From NCBI RefSeq assembly GCF_017744695.1, contig NZ_JAGIAS010000003.1, forward strand, positions 186,001 through 250,000: a stretch of 64,000 nucleotides of DNA, in the 5' to 3' direction. This document shows, piece by piece, positions 1-9,340 of the stretch (positions within the stretch are counted from its first letter, which is position 1; each line of letters starts with the position of its first letter). The position numbers were made by a program, and so were the translations under genes. The DNA comes from Dyadobacter sp. GTDB lineage: Bacteria; Bacteroidota; Bacteroidia; Cytophagales; Spirosomataceae. The notes beneath the pieces were generated by a model, which was not told the origin of the DNA, ran no database searches, and saw nothing but the letters and a program-made list of their open reading frames with translations.

Positions 1-46
1 ATTGGTTACTTTTACATCTGTTAATCAATTCACATGATACACTGCT

Positions 47-3000
47 ATGAAATCTCTTTTCCTTGCCACGCTGGTCATCTTTCTTTCCGGAATCCTTTCA
101 GGATCTGCTTGTGCCCAAACCATCCAACGCCTTTTCGGGATGACTTCCGAATCTGGTCGCTTTTACAAAGGTTCCGTTTTCAGTGCCAATTTCAACGGCA
201 GAAATCTCGTCGAGGAATATGGCTTCGACTTGGCACGGCCGGGTGAAAATGGTTGTGATGAGCTGTTCGAATACAATGGTGAGTTCTATGCCACGGCATG
301 GCAGGGAAACTGGGGAGCGATCATCAAATGGAACCCCACGACAAAAGTTTTTACGAAGCTGCACGATTTCGACGAATCATGCTATGGCCCCGAGGGCAAC
401 CTGTATTTTCATAACGGCAAACTTTACGGGCTTACGATGTACTCCGGTGATCAGGATGCCGGAATAATCTATGAGCTGGATCTGGCGACGGGCGTATTCA
501 CGAAGAAAAAAGAAACAGGAAGCTTACTTAAAGGAACGTTCCTGACAAGTCATGGGCTAAGTTTTATGAATGGGAAGTTTTACGGCGTCGTCATGAACGT
601 CGTGTCGAACTCGGAGAAAACGATATTCTTTGAATGGGACCCCGTTACAAACAATTTTACAAAAACCCTTCAAATACCCGATGGTACCAAGCCCGGGACT
701 TACAGAGCAATGGTCGCCTACAACAACAAGCTGTATGGCATTGGCACATCCCTGACGAATACCAATGGAGTTATCTTCGAATGGGATGTAGCTGCAAATA
801 CTTACACAATCAAAAAGCAGTTTGCGCCGGGAAGCGATGGCGCCAGCCCCTTTCACGAACTTGCTTTGAAAGCCAACAAGTTTTATGGCAGCACCTACAA
901 GGGAGGGGCAAACAATTCGGGTGTGCTTTTCGAGTGGGATCCGGCGACAAACGTCTATACCAAGAAGATAGATTTGCCCGCTGACAGTCCCAAATACGGT
1001 CTGAATAGCCCGCGCATGACGTTGTTCAACGACAAATTTTTCTCCACGGGCATCGCGGGGCCGAACGGGGAAGGATATATTTATGAATGGGACCCGGCCA
1101 GCAACGCATTCAGTATCCGGTATAACTTCGATGCACAAATCGGTAGTCAGCCCAAAACAAGGCTTGTATTATGGAACAACAAATTTTACTCTTCGACCTA
1201 CGCGGGCGGAAAGCTCTCGGGCGGTATCATGTTTGCCTGGGATCCGGTAACGGGCGCATTCGATAAGCAGTTCGACTTCAATGAAAGCAACGGCACCTCG
1301 GCACTGGGCAGCCTTGCGCTTAAGGGGGACAAGCTATACGGAATGACGTCCAAAGGTGGTTCCGAAGGCCAGGGGTTGATATTTGAATTCGATATCAATA
1401 CGAAAACATACAAGCGTATGCAGGATCTCGATCTTGCTAAGGGCGGCAATCCCGAGAGCGGCCTTACGCTGAAAGACGGGAAGTTCTACGGCATGGCAAA
1501 AAACGGAGGCGCCAACAATATGGGCACGTTGTTCGAATGGGATCCCGACAACAATCTTTTTGTCAAAAAACACGACTTCTCGGGCGCCGACGGAGCCATG
1601 CCTACGGGTAACCTCACACTTGCAAACGGCAAACTCTACGGAATGACACAGTACGGAGGAGCCAACAATTATGGTGTCATTTTCGAATGGGATCCCGGAC
1701 TTGACAGCTACACGAAACGCATCGATCTGTCCGAACCCGAAGGCGGCCTTCCCCACGGCGAACTGACAATGCAGAACGGCAAATTTTATGGCATGACGTC
1801 CACAGGAGGCGCCAGTCACGAAGGGGTGATCTTCGAATGGGATCCATCTACGAACATGTATACCAAAAAAATAGACTTTGACGCTAGTAGAGGTACCAAA
1901 CCGATGGGAGGACTGGCCTGGTGGAAAAATAGCTTCCACGGATTTACCTCCAGCGGGGGTAGCAACACTACCGGGACGTTTTTTTCCTGGGACCCGGCTA
2001 CGAATGTCTTTACTAAAAAGGCGAACATGGAGTTTTCACTCGGCCAGGTGCTCTCCACGCCGGTTGTGAACTACGGAAAGCTGTATTCCCTTGCTTCATT
2101 CGGCGGGATTGGAGGGGGCGGCGCCTTATTGGAATGGGAAGAGAGCGGTAACTATTATCAAGCTTCCAGCAGTTTTACGCCAGCTATCGGCCAGAAACCC
2201 ATGTATACAACGCTTACGGTAGCGAAGGTGGCGGCCAGGATTTCGTCGAGCACACCCGGATGTCTTACCGGCGAGTCGCTTTCTGACGGCACCGATGTTC
2301 CGCACACCTGGCGACCAATCGTCGATCAGAATGGAGATATCGTAGCAGAATTGAATGGAAATGAAAATGCTATCCAGTATGCCTTCGCCTACGTTTATTC
2401 CTACAATACAAGCGGAGCTCCACTACAAGATCGCAACGGGCTGCTTTACCTGGGCCGGAATATGACCTTGGTTTGGACGGCAACCAACACGATCCCTGGC
2501 GCGCCTACCACTGCCAGGTTTTATATCAGAAAGGAGGAAGTCGACGCACTTATCGAAGCGCACAATGCAAAACCGGGCAATATCCCCATTACCGGCATAA
2601 ACGACCTGAACGTATTCCGCAACAACGTAGGCGATTGTACCCCGCGGATTACAGCCACGGCTTCCCCGATTCCCTCGACCGTCGAGCCTTACCCGGGAGG
2701 ATATGTATTTACTTTCACCGCGGAAAACCGTTCCACTTTTTATGTCGCCAGCAAAAACATCAGCGCGCTGCCCGTAAAGCTTGCGGATTTTACTGCACAG
2801 GAGCAGGAAGGCAATGCGGTCCTGTCATGGAAAACGGTCGAAGAAGTAAATTTCTCCCGCTTCGAAATTCAACGCAGCACCGACGCCAAGAACTTTGTTA
2901 CGATCGGCAATGTGAAAAGCGAGACCAAAGGTACAGGCGGGAAATACAGGTTTACGGACAAAGATTTATCGATGCAGAGGGGGAGTAACGCCTACTATCG

Positions 3001-3298
3001 GCTGAAAATGATCGATCTGGATGAAAGTTTCGCCTATTCGAGCGTTGTACAGTTGCCGTTGAAGGGGTTGTCCGCGAGCGTATACCCGAATCCTGCCAAC
3101 AAAAATGTACAGGTTGATCTTTCCTGGGAAACGCCCACTACGTGGCAAATCCTTGACACGAACGGAAGTACAGTTGCCTTCGGCAGGGCCGCATCCGGCA
3201 AATTCGAGGTGGATGTCCGGCAGCTCAATCCAGGCTTTTACATCCTGCAAGTCAATTCAGACCAGTTGCACAACAATTTTAAATTGATTAGAGAATAA
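47..3298 (+). CDS. Secreted GloVer-repeat protein with T9SS sorting domain
   Basis: This 1083-residue protein is probably exported and anchored or released by the type IX secretion system. A signal peptide covers about residues 1-24 and ends in SACAQ. Residues 25 to about 720 hold many copies of a 45-50 residue repeat with the cores LYGMTxxGGANNxG and FEWDPxTNxYTKK, matching the family known as GloVer repeats (a beta-propeller-like surface repeat). A non-repetitive linker follows, and the last 80 residues (VYPNPANKNVQVDLSW ... GFYILQV) look like a type A T9SS sorting domain. It stands alone. The ligand is unknown; adhesion or glycan binding is a guess. The ATG at 47 directly precedes the signal peptide, so the gene looks complete. 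Confidence 0.85.
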   Translation: MKSLFLATLVIFLSGILSGSACAQTIQRLFGMTSESGRFYKGSVFSANFNGRNLVEEYGFDLARPGENGCDELFEYNGEFYATAWQGNWGAIIKWNPTTKVFTKLHDFDESCYGPEGNLYFHNGKLYGLTMYSGDQDAGIIYELDLATGVFTKKKETGSLLKGTFLTSHGLSFMNGKFYGVVMNVVSNSEKTIFFEWDPVTNNFTKTLQIPDGTKPGTYRAMVAYNNKLYGIGTSLTNTNGVIFEWDVAANTYTIKKQFAPGSDGASPFHELALKANKFYGSTYKGGANNSGVLFEWDPATNVYTKKIDLPADSPKYGLNSPRMTLFNDKFFSTGIAGPNGEGYIYEWDPASNAFSIRYNFDAQIGSQPKTRLVLWNNKFYSSTYAGGKLSGGIMFAWDPVTGAFDKQFDFNESNGTSALGSLALKGDKLYGMTSKGGSEGQGLIFEFDINTKTYKRMQDLDLAKGGNPESGLTLKDGKFYGMAKNGGANNMGTLFEWDPDNNLFVKKHDFSGADGAMPTGNLTLANGKLYGMTQYGGANNYGVIFEWDPGLDSYTKRIDLSEPEGGLPHGELTMQNGKFYGMTSTGGASHEGVIFEWDPSTNMYTKKIDFDASRGTKPMGGLAWWKNSFHGFTSSGGSNTTGTFFSWDPATNVFTKKANMEFSLGQVLSTPVVNYGKLYSLASFGGIGGGGALLEWEESGNYYQASSSFTPAIGQKPMYTTLTVAKVAARISSSTPGCLTGESLSDGTDVPHTWRPIVDQNGDIVAELNGNENAIQYAFAYVYSYNTSGAPLQDRNGLLYLGRNMTLVWTATNTIPGAPTTARFYIRKEEVDALIEAHNAKPGNIPITGINDLNVFRNNVGDCTPRITATASPIPSTVEPYPGGYVFTFTAENRSTFYVASKNISALPVKLADFTAQEQEGNAVLSWKTVEEVNFSRFEIQRSTDAKNFVTIGNVKSETKGTGGKYRFTDKDLSMQRGSNAYYRLKMIDLDESFAYSSVVQLPLKGLSASVYPNPANKNVQVDLSWETPTTWQILDTNGSTVAFGRAASGKFEVDVRQLNPGFYILQVNSDQLHNNFKLIRE

Positions 3299-3318
3299 GC
3301 TTTGACATAAAACAGCAA

Positions 3319-3354
3319 CCCCTCGTCCGTACGTGTCGAATGTCCGTCGAGGGG
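3319..3354 (-). terminator. Possible hairpin terminator between convergent genes
   Basis: CCCCTCG (3319-3325) pairs with CGAGGGG (3348-3354) across a 22-nt loop, and a CAG/CTG extension lies just outside. Read on the minus strand it is followed by a moderately T-rich stretch (TTGCTGTTTTA), so it may end the gene at 3391-3858. On the plus strand there is no T tract. Confidence 0.4.
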
Positions 3355-3390
3355 CTGTGTGCCCCGCTGGCTACTCTACTGATGAAGTGC

Positions 3391-3858
3391 TTAATGAACT
3401 GCAAACTGGCCCGGCTCGTAGCTTCCGGCTTCGGTGCGGAATGCGATGTTGAAGCGGTTATAGGAGTTGATGGTGGTAATGGCGAGGGTCAGGTCGATGA
3501 TCTCCTCATCGGTAAATTGCTCGGTGACAGCCCCGAATACTTCGTCGGTAACTTCGCGGTCTTTCAGCAAGGTCACCGCTTCCGCGTAGGCCAATGCGGC
3601 ACGCTCGCGTGCGGAGTAGAAAGGTGCTTCCCGCCATGCGTTCAGCAGGTATAGCCGCTGCTCGGTTTCGCCTTCCACGCGCAAGTCTTTGGAATGCATA
3701 TCCAGGCAGAATGCGCAGCCGTTGATCTGCGACACGCGGAAGTAGATCAGATTTAAAAGACGTCCCTCTACCTGCGATTTAGCCAGATAACCGCCTATTC
3801 CGTACATGGCTTTCAATGCTTTTTGTCCTTTCTCCTGAAAATTGATTCGTTGTTCCAT
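3391..3858 (-). CDS. Carboxymuconolactone decarboxylase / AhpD-like protein
   Basis: This 155-residue cytoplasmic protein belongs to the AhpD-like (CMD) superfamily, whose members use a CxxC pair to reduce peroxides or alkylhydroperoxidase partners. The redox motif is visible as CAFCLDMH near residues 46-53, with the histidine three residues after the second cysteine as in peroxidatic family members. The length is typical of single-domain members. It is not in an operon. Its upstream region contains the 10-bp repeat array described separately. The family is clear; the physiological substrate is not. Confidence 0.85.
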   Translation of the reverse strand: MEQRINFQEKGQKALKAMYGIGGYLAKSQVEGRLLNLIYFRVSQINGCAFCLDMHSKDLRVEGETEQRLYLLNAWREAPFYSARERAALAYAEAVTLLKDREVTDEVFGAVTEQFTDEEIIDLTLAITTINSYNRFNIAFRTEAGSYEPGQFAVH

Positions 3859-4234
3859 GATACTAATTTAAATGGTTAATGATCGAATGACTGAATGGTC
3901 GGTTTTTTGTCAAGAGTTGTCAGGTTTTGTCAGATATTGTTTTGATTGGTAAGGATTTCAGGTACACCGATGACCATTCCTGACCATCAATGACCATACC
4001 TGACTAAAACCTGATCATTCGTTGATCGCACCAACGACCCGGTCAAAACTCATGTTAATGACGAACGTCCTTTCCCGGATTGGACAATGCGGTAAAAAAA
4101 TCTGCGATTTTTTTGGGCGACGTGGCAAGGGTAGAATCGGTTGTTACCACGACTTTACAATTACATAACATTTCAATAATACCCTGGACAAGTAGATCCT
4201 CTTCTTTTGCGGCAAAATTTGTTTAACCAACAAC
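3859..4234. other. Intergenic region with decamer repeat arms
   Basis: This 376-bp divergent intergenic region separates the AhpD-like gene from the TonB receptor gene. Its first half (about 3909-4030) holds the degenerate 10-bp repeats listed separately. The second half has no ORF and no exact TAnnTTTG element that I could find, but it must contain the promoter of the receptor gene. Confidence 0.6.
3909..4030. repeat. Degenerate 10-bp repeat array A with opposing arms
   Basis: From 3909 units of the form TTGTCAGGTT recur every 10 bp (TTGTCAAGAG, TTGTCAGGTT, TTGTCAGATA). After a short spacer, from about 3961, the opposite orientation appears with the same period (TGACCATTCC, TGACCATCAA, TGACCATACC, TGACTAAAAC, CTGATCATTC). 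The two arms are partly complementary and could fold into one long imperfect hairpin. It resembles the longer array at 33.9 kb in period, core and arm layout. Confidence 0.7.
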
Positions 4235-7200
4235 ATGCTCATGCATAAGAGATTTTTACTTCCTATTATCCTGACATTGCTTTGCTGCTTCGGCAACATC
4301 GTGGTGTTGAGGGCTCAAACAACGCAGGCGTCGATCTCCGGTACGGTAACCGACGACCAGAATGCATCACTGGCGGGCGCTACCGTTCAGGTGAAAAACG
4401 AATCAACAGGCTTTACGACAGGAACCGTAACCAACGCAAAGGGTGAATACGCCTTTAAAGAACTTCCGTTGGGTGGTCCTTACACAGTTACAGCTACTTA
4501 CGTCGGTTTTGGAGAGCAAAAACTGACAGGTTATCTCTTGCACCAGGGCGATGCCGTGAAAGTCAGAATGAGTATGAAAGAAGCTGGCCAAACGCTTGAA
4601 GTAGTGAGCGTTGTGGCGTCGGGTATCAAGAACAAAATTGAAAACCTGGGTGCTTCCACTGCCATTTCAGCACGCGACATTACCAGGCTGCCGGTAAACG
4701 GACGGAACTTTACCTCGCTGATGGACCTCTCCCCATTGAGCCGCGGCGGTAACATTTCCGGTCAATTGGGTTCATCTACGGGCTATACGATCGATGGTAT
4801 GAGCTCCAAAAACCCGACTTCTGCGGGCGCTACCACCAGCCGAAGCGGTGCCCCTTACTCGATTTCTATCGAAGCTGTACGTGAGTTTCAGGTGGTTACC
4901 AACCAATATGACGTTACTTACGGACGCAGCGGCGGTGGTACGATTAGCGCGGTAACTAAATCAGGAACCAACCAGCTGAGCGGTAGCGCATTCAACTATA
5001 CGCGTGCCGATTGGTTGTCGAGCCCGTACGATATTCGTGGCAACAGAATCAATAACAAATTCGCTACGAACCAGTTTGGTTTCTCGCTGGGCGGACCGAT
5101 CCTCAAAGACAAGCTGCATTTCTTTGTCGCATGGGATCACCAGCAGGACAGCCGTCCGTTGATCATCGCCGACATCCTCAGCCCGGTGGATGAAAACCGT
5201 TTTAATGTAACCCGTGCTACGCTCGACCAATTCGTCAATATCGCCCGCAGCAAGTACGGCATGTCCGATACTCCCCAGTTTGGAACATTCGATAAAAAAC
5301 GTGGTTCTGACGCGGCTTTCTTACGTCTCGATTGGCAGTTGAACAACAGAAACCTTTTGACCATCCGCAACAACTACACCAACGACCGCAACAAGCTGGG
5401 TCTGGCGGATAATACGACGATCAACGCCTACGAATCTTACGGAAACGACTTCAACCAGGACAACAGTTTGCTTGCATCGCTCCGCTCGACTCTCAATTCG
5501 AAAGTGACCAATGAGTTGAAAGTGCAGCATTTGTTTGTCAAACAAAAAAGCGCCCCTGGCGACCAGCTTCCGGAAGCCAATATCCCGAGGGCAATCGTAG
5601 AGAACGTCAACTCGGTATTGAGCGACGGGAACTCCCGTTCGACCAACATTCAAATGGGTGGCCACCGTTTTGCACAGGAGCGTTTTACCAACCACGTGGT
5701 TCAATTGGTGGATAACCTGTATTACAACACCGATAAAGTGGAATATACTTTGGGTGTGGATATGATGATGACCCGTTCGCATTCAACCTACGGCTCTGAG
5801 GTAAACGGCCGTTTCCACTACAATGTGGACGCCGCGGCGGGTAAAACGTCCCTCGACCAGTTCAACGACCTGAAACCTTACCGCTACTACCGCGAAGTTC
5901 CTTTGATGGACGATTGGTCGGTAAAAGGCACCATCTGGAATGCGGGTATTTATGGCCAGTTAAAAACGAGCCTCGCTACCGGCCTGGACGTGGTTGCCGG
6001 TCTGCGTCTCGACTACGCACATTACCCAAGCTCGCCTTTGAACCAGACTTTGTATGACGCCCTGAAAATCCGTACCGACAACAAAATCAAGTCGTTTGTC
6101 GTGCAGCCGCGCGTACAGTTCACCTGGGACGTGAACGACAAGCATACCGACATTTTCCGCCTGGGCGCCGGTGTGTTCGCTTCGGATATCAACAACTACG
6201 TGGTAATCAACAACCTGACATTCGACGGAAAACACCTTGCGACCGTCGATGTACGCAGCCCGAATATCCCTACCCCCGATTTCGCGGCTTACCACGCCAA
6301 CTATAACAGCATTCCGACTTTGTCGCAATTCCAGTTGCCGACGATCAATACCAATGCTAAAGATGCCCGCGTGCCTATCATTTACAAGGCCAACATTTCT
6401 TACAATAAGTACCTGACGGACAAACTGAAAGTGGGTATCGCGGGTTACATGAGCCTGGGCCGCAACAACTATATGTACGTGGACAGAAACATGGTCGACG
6501 AGCCGTTCTTCCGCCTGGCTAACGAAGGTAACCGTGGCGTATTTGTGCCGGGAGGCGACAAAATGCCGACCAACGGTGCCGGTGACTGGTTGCTGGGACG
6601 CAAATCGACCCAGTTCGGCCGCGTGCTGGAACTGAACAGCGAAGGCAAAGTGAATGCATTCTCAGTGGTAGCAGATGTGAAATATCAGTACTTCCGCGAC
6701 GGAGAAATCACTTTGAGCTACACCTATAACGACGTAAAAGACAACACCTCTTTCAACGGTAACGTAGCGAACAGCGCCACCCTTTCACTCCCGGTAAGGG
6801 ACGACCCGCGCAACCTGAGCCTGATGTCCTATTCTGACAATCAGTTCCGTCACAAAATCGTATTCTACGGCTCGCTGCCCAGCTTCTGGGGAATCAATGT
6901 AGGCGTTCGCTACTCAGGTATCGGCGGTACCCGCTACACCTTGCTCTCCGGTGGTAACACTAATGGCGACTTTGTAGGTACCAACGACCTCGCTTTTGTT
7001 TTCGACAGGAATGATCCGAGCGTACCTGAAAACGTGCGCACTGGTCTTCAAGCCATTCTCGACAACAAGGACGCAAGTCAGAGCATAAAAGACTACATCA
7101 TCAAGAATTCAGGTAAAATCGCTGAAAGAAATGGTGGTATCAACGGCTTTTATGGTGTATTCGACGTTCGTGCATCGAAACGTATCAGAATCGCAGGCAC

Positions 7201-7450
7201 GCACGCCATTGAAGTTTCTGCCGATGTCTTCAACTTTGCCAACTTCCTGAACAAGGATTGGGGCCGCAACAAGTCGCTGGGTACGCAAGCACTTTACGCA
7301 TTGGGTATCCCTGCTGCCAACGGCAAGCCAGCGGTTGCGGCATTCGACAGATCGAAAAATCAGTTTGTATACCGCGTGAATACCGCAGGTGTAGTAACGC
7401 CATCTGGTAATCCGTACCAGGTGCAGATTGGCTTGCGGTACAGTTTCTGA
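4235..7450 (+). CDS. Oar-like TonB-dependent outer-membrane receptor
   Basis: This 1071-residue outer-membrane protein has a signal peptide (about 1-29, ending LRAQ) and a carboxypeptidase-regulatory-like domain at about 33-115 (ASISGTVTDDQNASLAGATVQV). A plug domain follows (about 120-240, including RLPVNGRNFTSLMDLSP and YTIDGM), and then a long beta-barrel ending in aromatic YQVQIGLRYSF. This architecture is that of Oar/TonB-dependent receptors, which import large ligands using TonB energy. There is no SusD partner next to it, so the substrate is not indicated. A strong hairpin terminator follows. The first of two in-frame ATGs (4235 and 4241) is used; the second would also leave a good signal peptide. 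Confidence 0.9.
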   Translation: MLMHKRFLLPIILTLLCCFGNIVVLRAQTTQASISGTVTDDQNASLAGATVQVKNESTGFTTGTVTNAKGEYAFKELPLGGPYTVTATYVGFGEQKLTGYLLHQGDAVKVRMSMKEAGQTLEVVSVVASGIKNKIENLGASTAISARDITRLPVNGRNFTSLMDLSPLSRGGNISGQLGSSTGYTIDGMSSKNPTSAGATTSRSGAPYSISIEAVREFQVVTNQYDVTYGRSGGGTISAVTKSGTNQLSGSAFNYTRADWLSSPYDIRGNRINNKFATNQFGFSLGGPILKDKLHFFVAWDHQQDSRPLIIADILSPVDENRFNVTRATLDQFVNIARSKYGMSDTPQFGTFDKKRGSDAAFLRLDWQLNNRNLLTIRNNYTNDRNKLGLADNTTINAYESYGNDFNQDNSLLASLRSTLNSKVTNELKVQHLFVKQKSAPGDQLPEANIPRAIVENVNSVLSDGNSRSTNIQMGGHRFAQERFTNHVVQLVDNLYYNTDKVEYTLGVDMMMTRSHSTYGSEVNGRFHYNVDAAAGKTSLDQFNDLKPYRYYREVPLMDDWSVKGTIWNAGIYGQLKTSLATGLDVVAGLRLDYAHYPSSPLNQTLYDALKIRTDNKIKSFVVQPRVQFTWDVNDKHTDIFRLGAGVFASDINNYVVINNLTFDGKHLATVDVRSPNIPTPDFAAYHANYNSIPTLSQFQLPTINTNAKDARVPIIYKANISYNKYLTDKLKVGIAGYMSLGRNNYMYVDRNMVDEPFFRLANEGNRGVFVPGGDKMPTNGAGDWLLGRKSTQFGRVLELNSEGKVNAFSVVADVKYQYFRDGEITLSYTYNDVKDNTSFNGNVANSATLSLPVRDDPRNLSLMSYSDNQFRHKIVFYGSLPSFWGINVGVRYSGIGGTRYTLLSGGNTNGDFVGTNDLAFVFDRNDPSVPENVRTGLQAILDNKDASQSIKDYIIKNSGKIAERNGGINGFYGVFDVRASKRIRIAGTHAIEVSADVFNFANFLNKDWGRNKSLGTQALYALGIPAANGKPAVAAFDRSKNQFVYRVNTAGVVTPSGNPYQVQIGLRYSF

Positions 7451-7471
7451 CATTACCATCTTTACATCGTA

Positions 7472-7506
7472 GATCCCCTCTTCCATTTGGAGGAGGGGAT
7501 TTTTAT
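7472..7506 (+). terminator. Rho-independent terminator after TonB receptor
   Basis: GATCCCCTC pairs with GAGGGGAT across a short loop and is followed by TTTTATT. It lies about 20 bp after the receptor stop codon. Confidence 0.8.
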
Positions 7507-7699
7507 TATTTCATAATTTACTGATAATCGCAGGATTACATATATCTATTAATGGATACTTGTAATTGCGCATACAATCATGGAGCACGAAATAAATTCT
7601 CCATTTTTTTAGTGAAAAAGTTACAAATTAGGTGTATCATTGGTAACAAAACGCTGTTTTTCAACACCATACGCTCACCATTTTTAACGTCGCAATGAA

Positions 7700-8353
7700 A
7701 TGACTCTACGAAAAACCCTTGCAGGCCTCTCCATGCTGATCATGGCAGTTGCCTTCTCCTGCACGGACCACGTCAATCCAGGAGAGCCCGAACAATCGAA
7801 TTGTTTACGAGTAAATGGAACTCCAAGGCTCTATCCGTGCGAATTTGAGATTACTCAGATCGATTTCATGAAAGTAAGCTCCAACACCGATGTTTACGCC
7901 ACATTGACACCCGCCAATCACGATGTACATTTGCTAACCACCATGGCCTTCTCGTATGTCCGGAACAGCACGACTACTGCGACGCTGCAATATAAAATCA
8001 GGCTGCATGTAAAACGGATCGCCCCACCGGCCTTTCCTGCCCCAGGTGGTTACTGGATCAGCGAAACAGTCATCGGTGGTGAACCAGACGATCCCAGCTT
8101 GCTATGGCCAAACAAGTACTATAATCCCGGGCCTCTCTTGAACATAGCAGTGGGTGAGACAAGTCTCGTGTTTACTCGACTGACCTACTATACGTCGGAC
8201 GGCTTATTGGATCCCGGACCACAGATGGTATCCATTCAAAATCCCGCTACCTACCAAAAACTTGCGGACCCACCGAACAACTACGCGCTTGTCAGAGACC
8301 GCTCGGAGGCTTTCTATTTGCCGATCAACGCTACTTACACCGACGATAGATAG
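7700..8353 (+). CDS. Hypothetical lipoprotein
   Basis: I do not recognise this 217-residue protein. The N-terminus is a lipoprotein signal (basic MTLRK, hydrophobic segment, lipobox AFSC with Cys about 21), so the mature form should be lipid-anchored. The rest is rich in beta-forming and aromatic residues, with no repeats or catalytic motif that I can see. It stands alone between two terminators, and its upstream 249 bp are AT-rich without an exact promoter match. Confidence 0.65.
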   Translation: MTLRKTLAGLSMLIMAVAFSCTDHVNPGEPEQSNCLRVNGTPRLYPCEFEITQIDFMKVSSNTDVYATLTPANHDVHLLTTMAFSYVRNSTTTATLQYKIRLHVKRIAPPAFPAPGGYWISETVIGGEPDDPSLLWPNKYYNPGPLLNIAVGETSLVFTRLTYYTSDGLLDPGPQMVSIQNPATYQKLADPPNNYALVRDRSEAFYLPINATYTDDR

Positions 8354-8370
8354 CATGCGAAAATTGTAAA

Positions 8371-8424
8371 CGAAGGCCCGGCCAATGCAGGTTCCCATGC
8401 GTTGGCCGGGCCTTCGTTTTTGTT
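8371..8424 (+). terminator. Strong rho-independent terminator
   Basis: CGAAGGCCCGGCCAA pairs perfectly with TTGGCCGGGCCTTCG (arms 8371-8385 and 8402-8416) and is followed by TTTTTGTT. It lies 18 bp after the lipoprotein gene. Confidence 0.9.
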
Positions 8425-8670
8425 GTAGTTTGTGCGCAGCCGAATTCATGTTTAAAGTATTTAAAATCAAATTTCCTGCAACTAATTGACAGATTTCTGC
8501 GAAATGGACGTTAACGGGGAAACAGACCACACCAAATTTGGACCGGTTTAGCCCCTGGTTTGGGCAGTTCATCACATTGGCGTTCTGTTTGTTGAATCTT
8601 CAACACTAATTTAGAGCATGTTTCAATCAGTTGGAGGGTACATCCTCCGGAACATTAACTTCATTTAGCC
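8425..8670. other. Intergenic region without a gene
   Basis: No convincing ORF on either strand. A small GGAGG/CCTCC hairpin sits at about 8633-8649, some 20 bp before the next start codon. I see nothing else. Confidence 0.4.
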
Positions 8671-9111
8671 ATGAGTACAATTGAAATTGAACAAGAGCAG
8701 GAAATCACTCCCATGAACATTATCCGGATCGGAACAGGGTTCTGGTCCGCGAAGCCATTGCTGACGGCTATCAGGCTGGGCCTCTTCACCGAGCTTGCTG
8801 CCGGCCCGTTGTTTGTATCCGAAATCCGTCAGAAATTGGGCCTCCAAAGCCACAGTTCCCTCGACTTCCTCGACGCACTCGTAACCTGGGGGCTCATCGA
8901 GCGCCACGGAAAAGGGTTCACCGCCATTTACCATAATTCACCCGAAGCCAACACTTTCCTCAACCGCCGTAAACCCGATTACCTTGGTAATTTGCTGGAA
9001 ATGGTGCATGATGAAAAATCGTCGCTAGCCAACAATCTTAAAAAAGTGGTCAGCGAATCAGGTGCCCGTAACTCCTGGGACCTGAACAGATTGTTCACCA
9101 TGGTTGCCTGA
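8671..9111 (+). CDS. Truncated O-methyltransferase, dimerisation domain only
   Basis: This 146-residue protein matches the winged-helix dimerisation domain at the N-terminus of acetylserotonin/caffeate-type O-methyltransferases. A helical region (FWSAKPLLTAIRLGLFTEL) and a winged helix (LDFLDALVTWGLIERHG) are visible, followed by YHNSPEANTFLNRRKPDYLG, a segment typical of the family. Family members are about 330-350 residues and carry a C-terminal SAM-binding Rossmann domain. Here the frame ends at residue 146 with no GxGxG motif, and no remnant of the second domain follows before the terminator. Either it is a 3'-deleted gene or a stand-alone dimerisation partner. It should not be a methyltransferase on its own. 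Confidence 0.7.
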   Translation: MSTIEIEQEQEITPMNIIRIGTGFWSAKPLLTAIRLGLFTELAAGPLFVSEIRQKLGLQSHSSLDFLDALVTWGLIERHGKGFTAIYHNSPEANTFLNRRKPDYLGNLLEMVHDEKSSLANNLKKVVSESGARNSWDLNRLFTMVA

Positions 9112-9129
9112 TAATTGACTATACTTATT

Positions 9130-9157
9130 CTCAGGGAGCGGTTTTTCGCTCCCTGAG
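9130..9157. terminator. Convergent hairpin terminator
   Basis: CTCAGGGAGCG pairs perfectly with CGCTCCCTGAG across a 6-nt T-rich loop. It lies between two convergent genes and overlaps the stop codon of the minus-strand gene, so it may serve both directions, although T tracts are short. Confidence 0.65.
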
Positions 9158-9316
9158 TTTACGCAATGCTGCCCTGAACTCCGGCGTCCAGGCTGCGACT
9201 AACCGGTCCACCTTCTCTTGTGCCGCTGCCTCAATAGCTGGACGAAACTCCTCCAATTTTTCCGGGGTAAACCAGTCAGGCACATTCCCCTTTTTGTCTC
9301 TGATTTTTGTTTCCAT
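9131..9316 (-). CDS. Small charged hypothetical protein
   Basis: This is a 61-residue, strongly charged protein without membrane segments. The N-terminal part reads METKIRDKKGNVPDWFTPE and the rest is predicted helix with many Glu, Ala and Arg. It starts 24 bp after the DUF6934 gene on the same strand, so both are probably one transcript. I do not know its function. The gene order (a larger protein followed by a small charged partner) resembles two-component toxin-antitoxin or protein-partner modules, but that is inference. Confidence 0.55.
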   Translation of the reverse strand: METKIRDKKGNVPDWFTPEKLEEFRPAIEAAAQEKVDRLVAAWTPEFRAALRKLRERKTAP

Positions 9317-9340
9317 TTGAATTTGATTGGATATCTTTAA

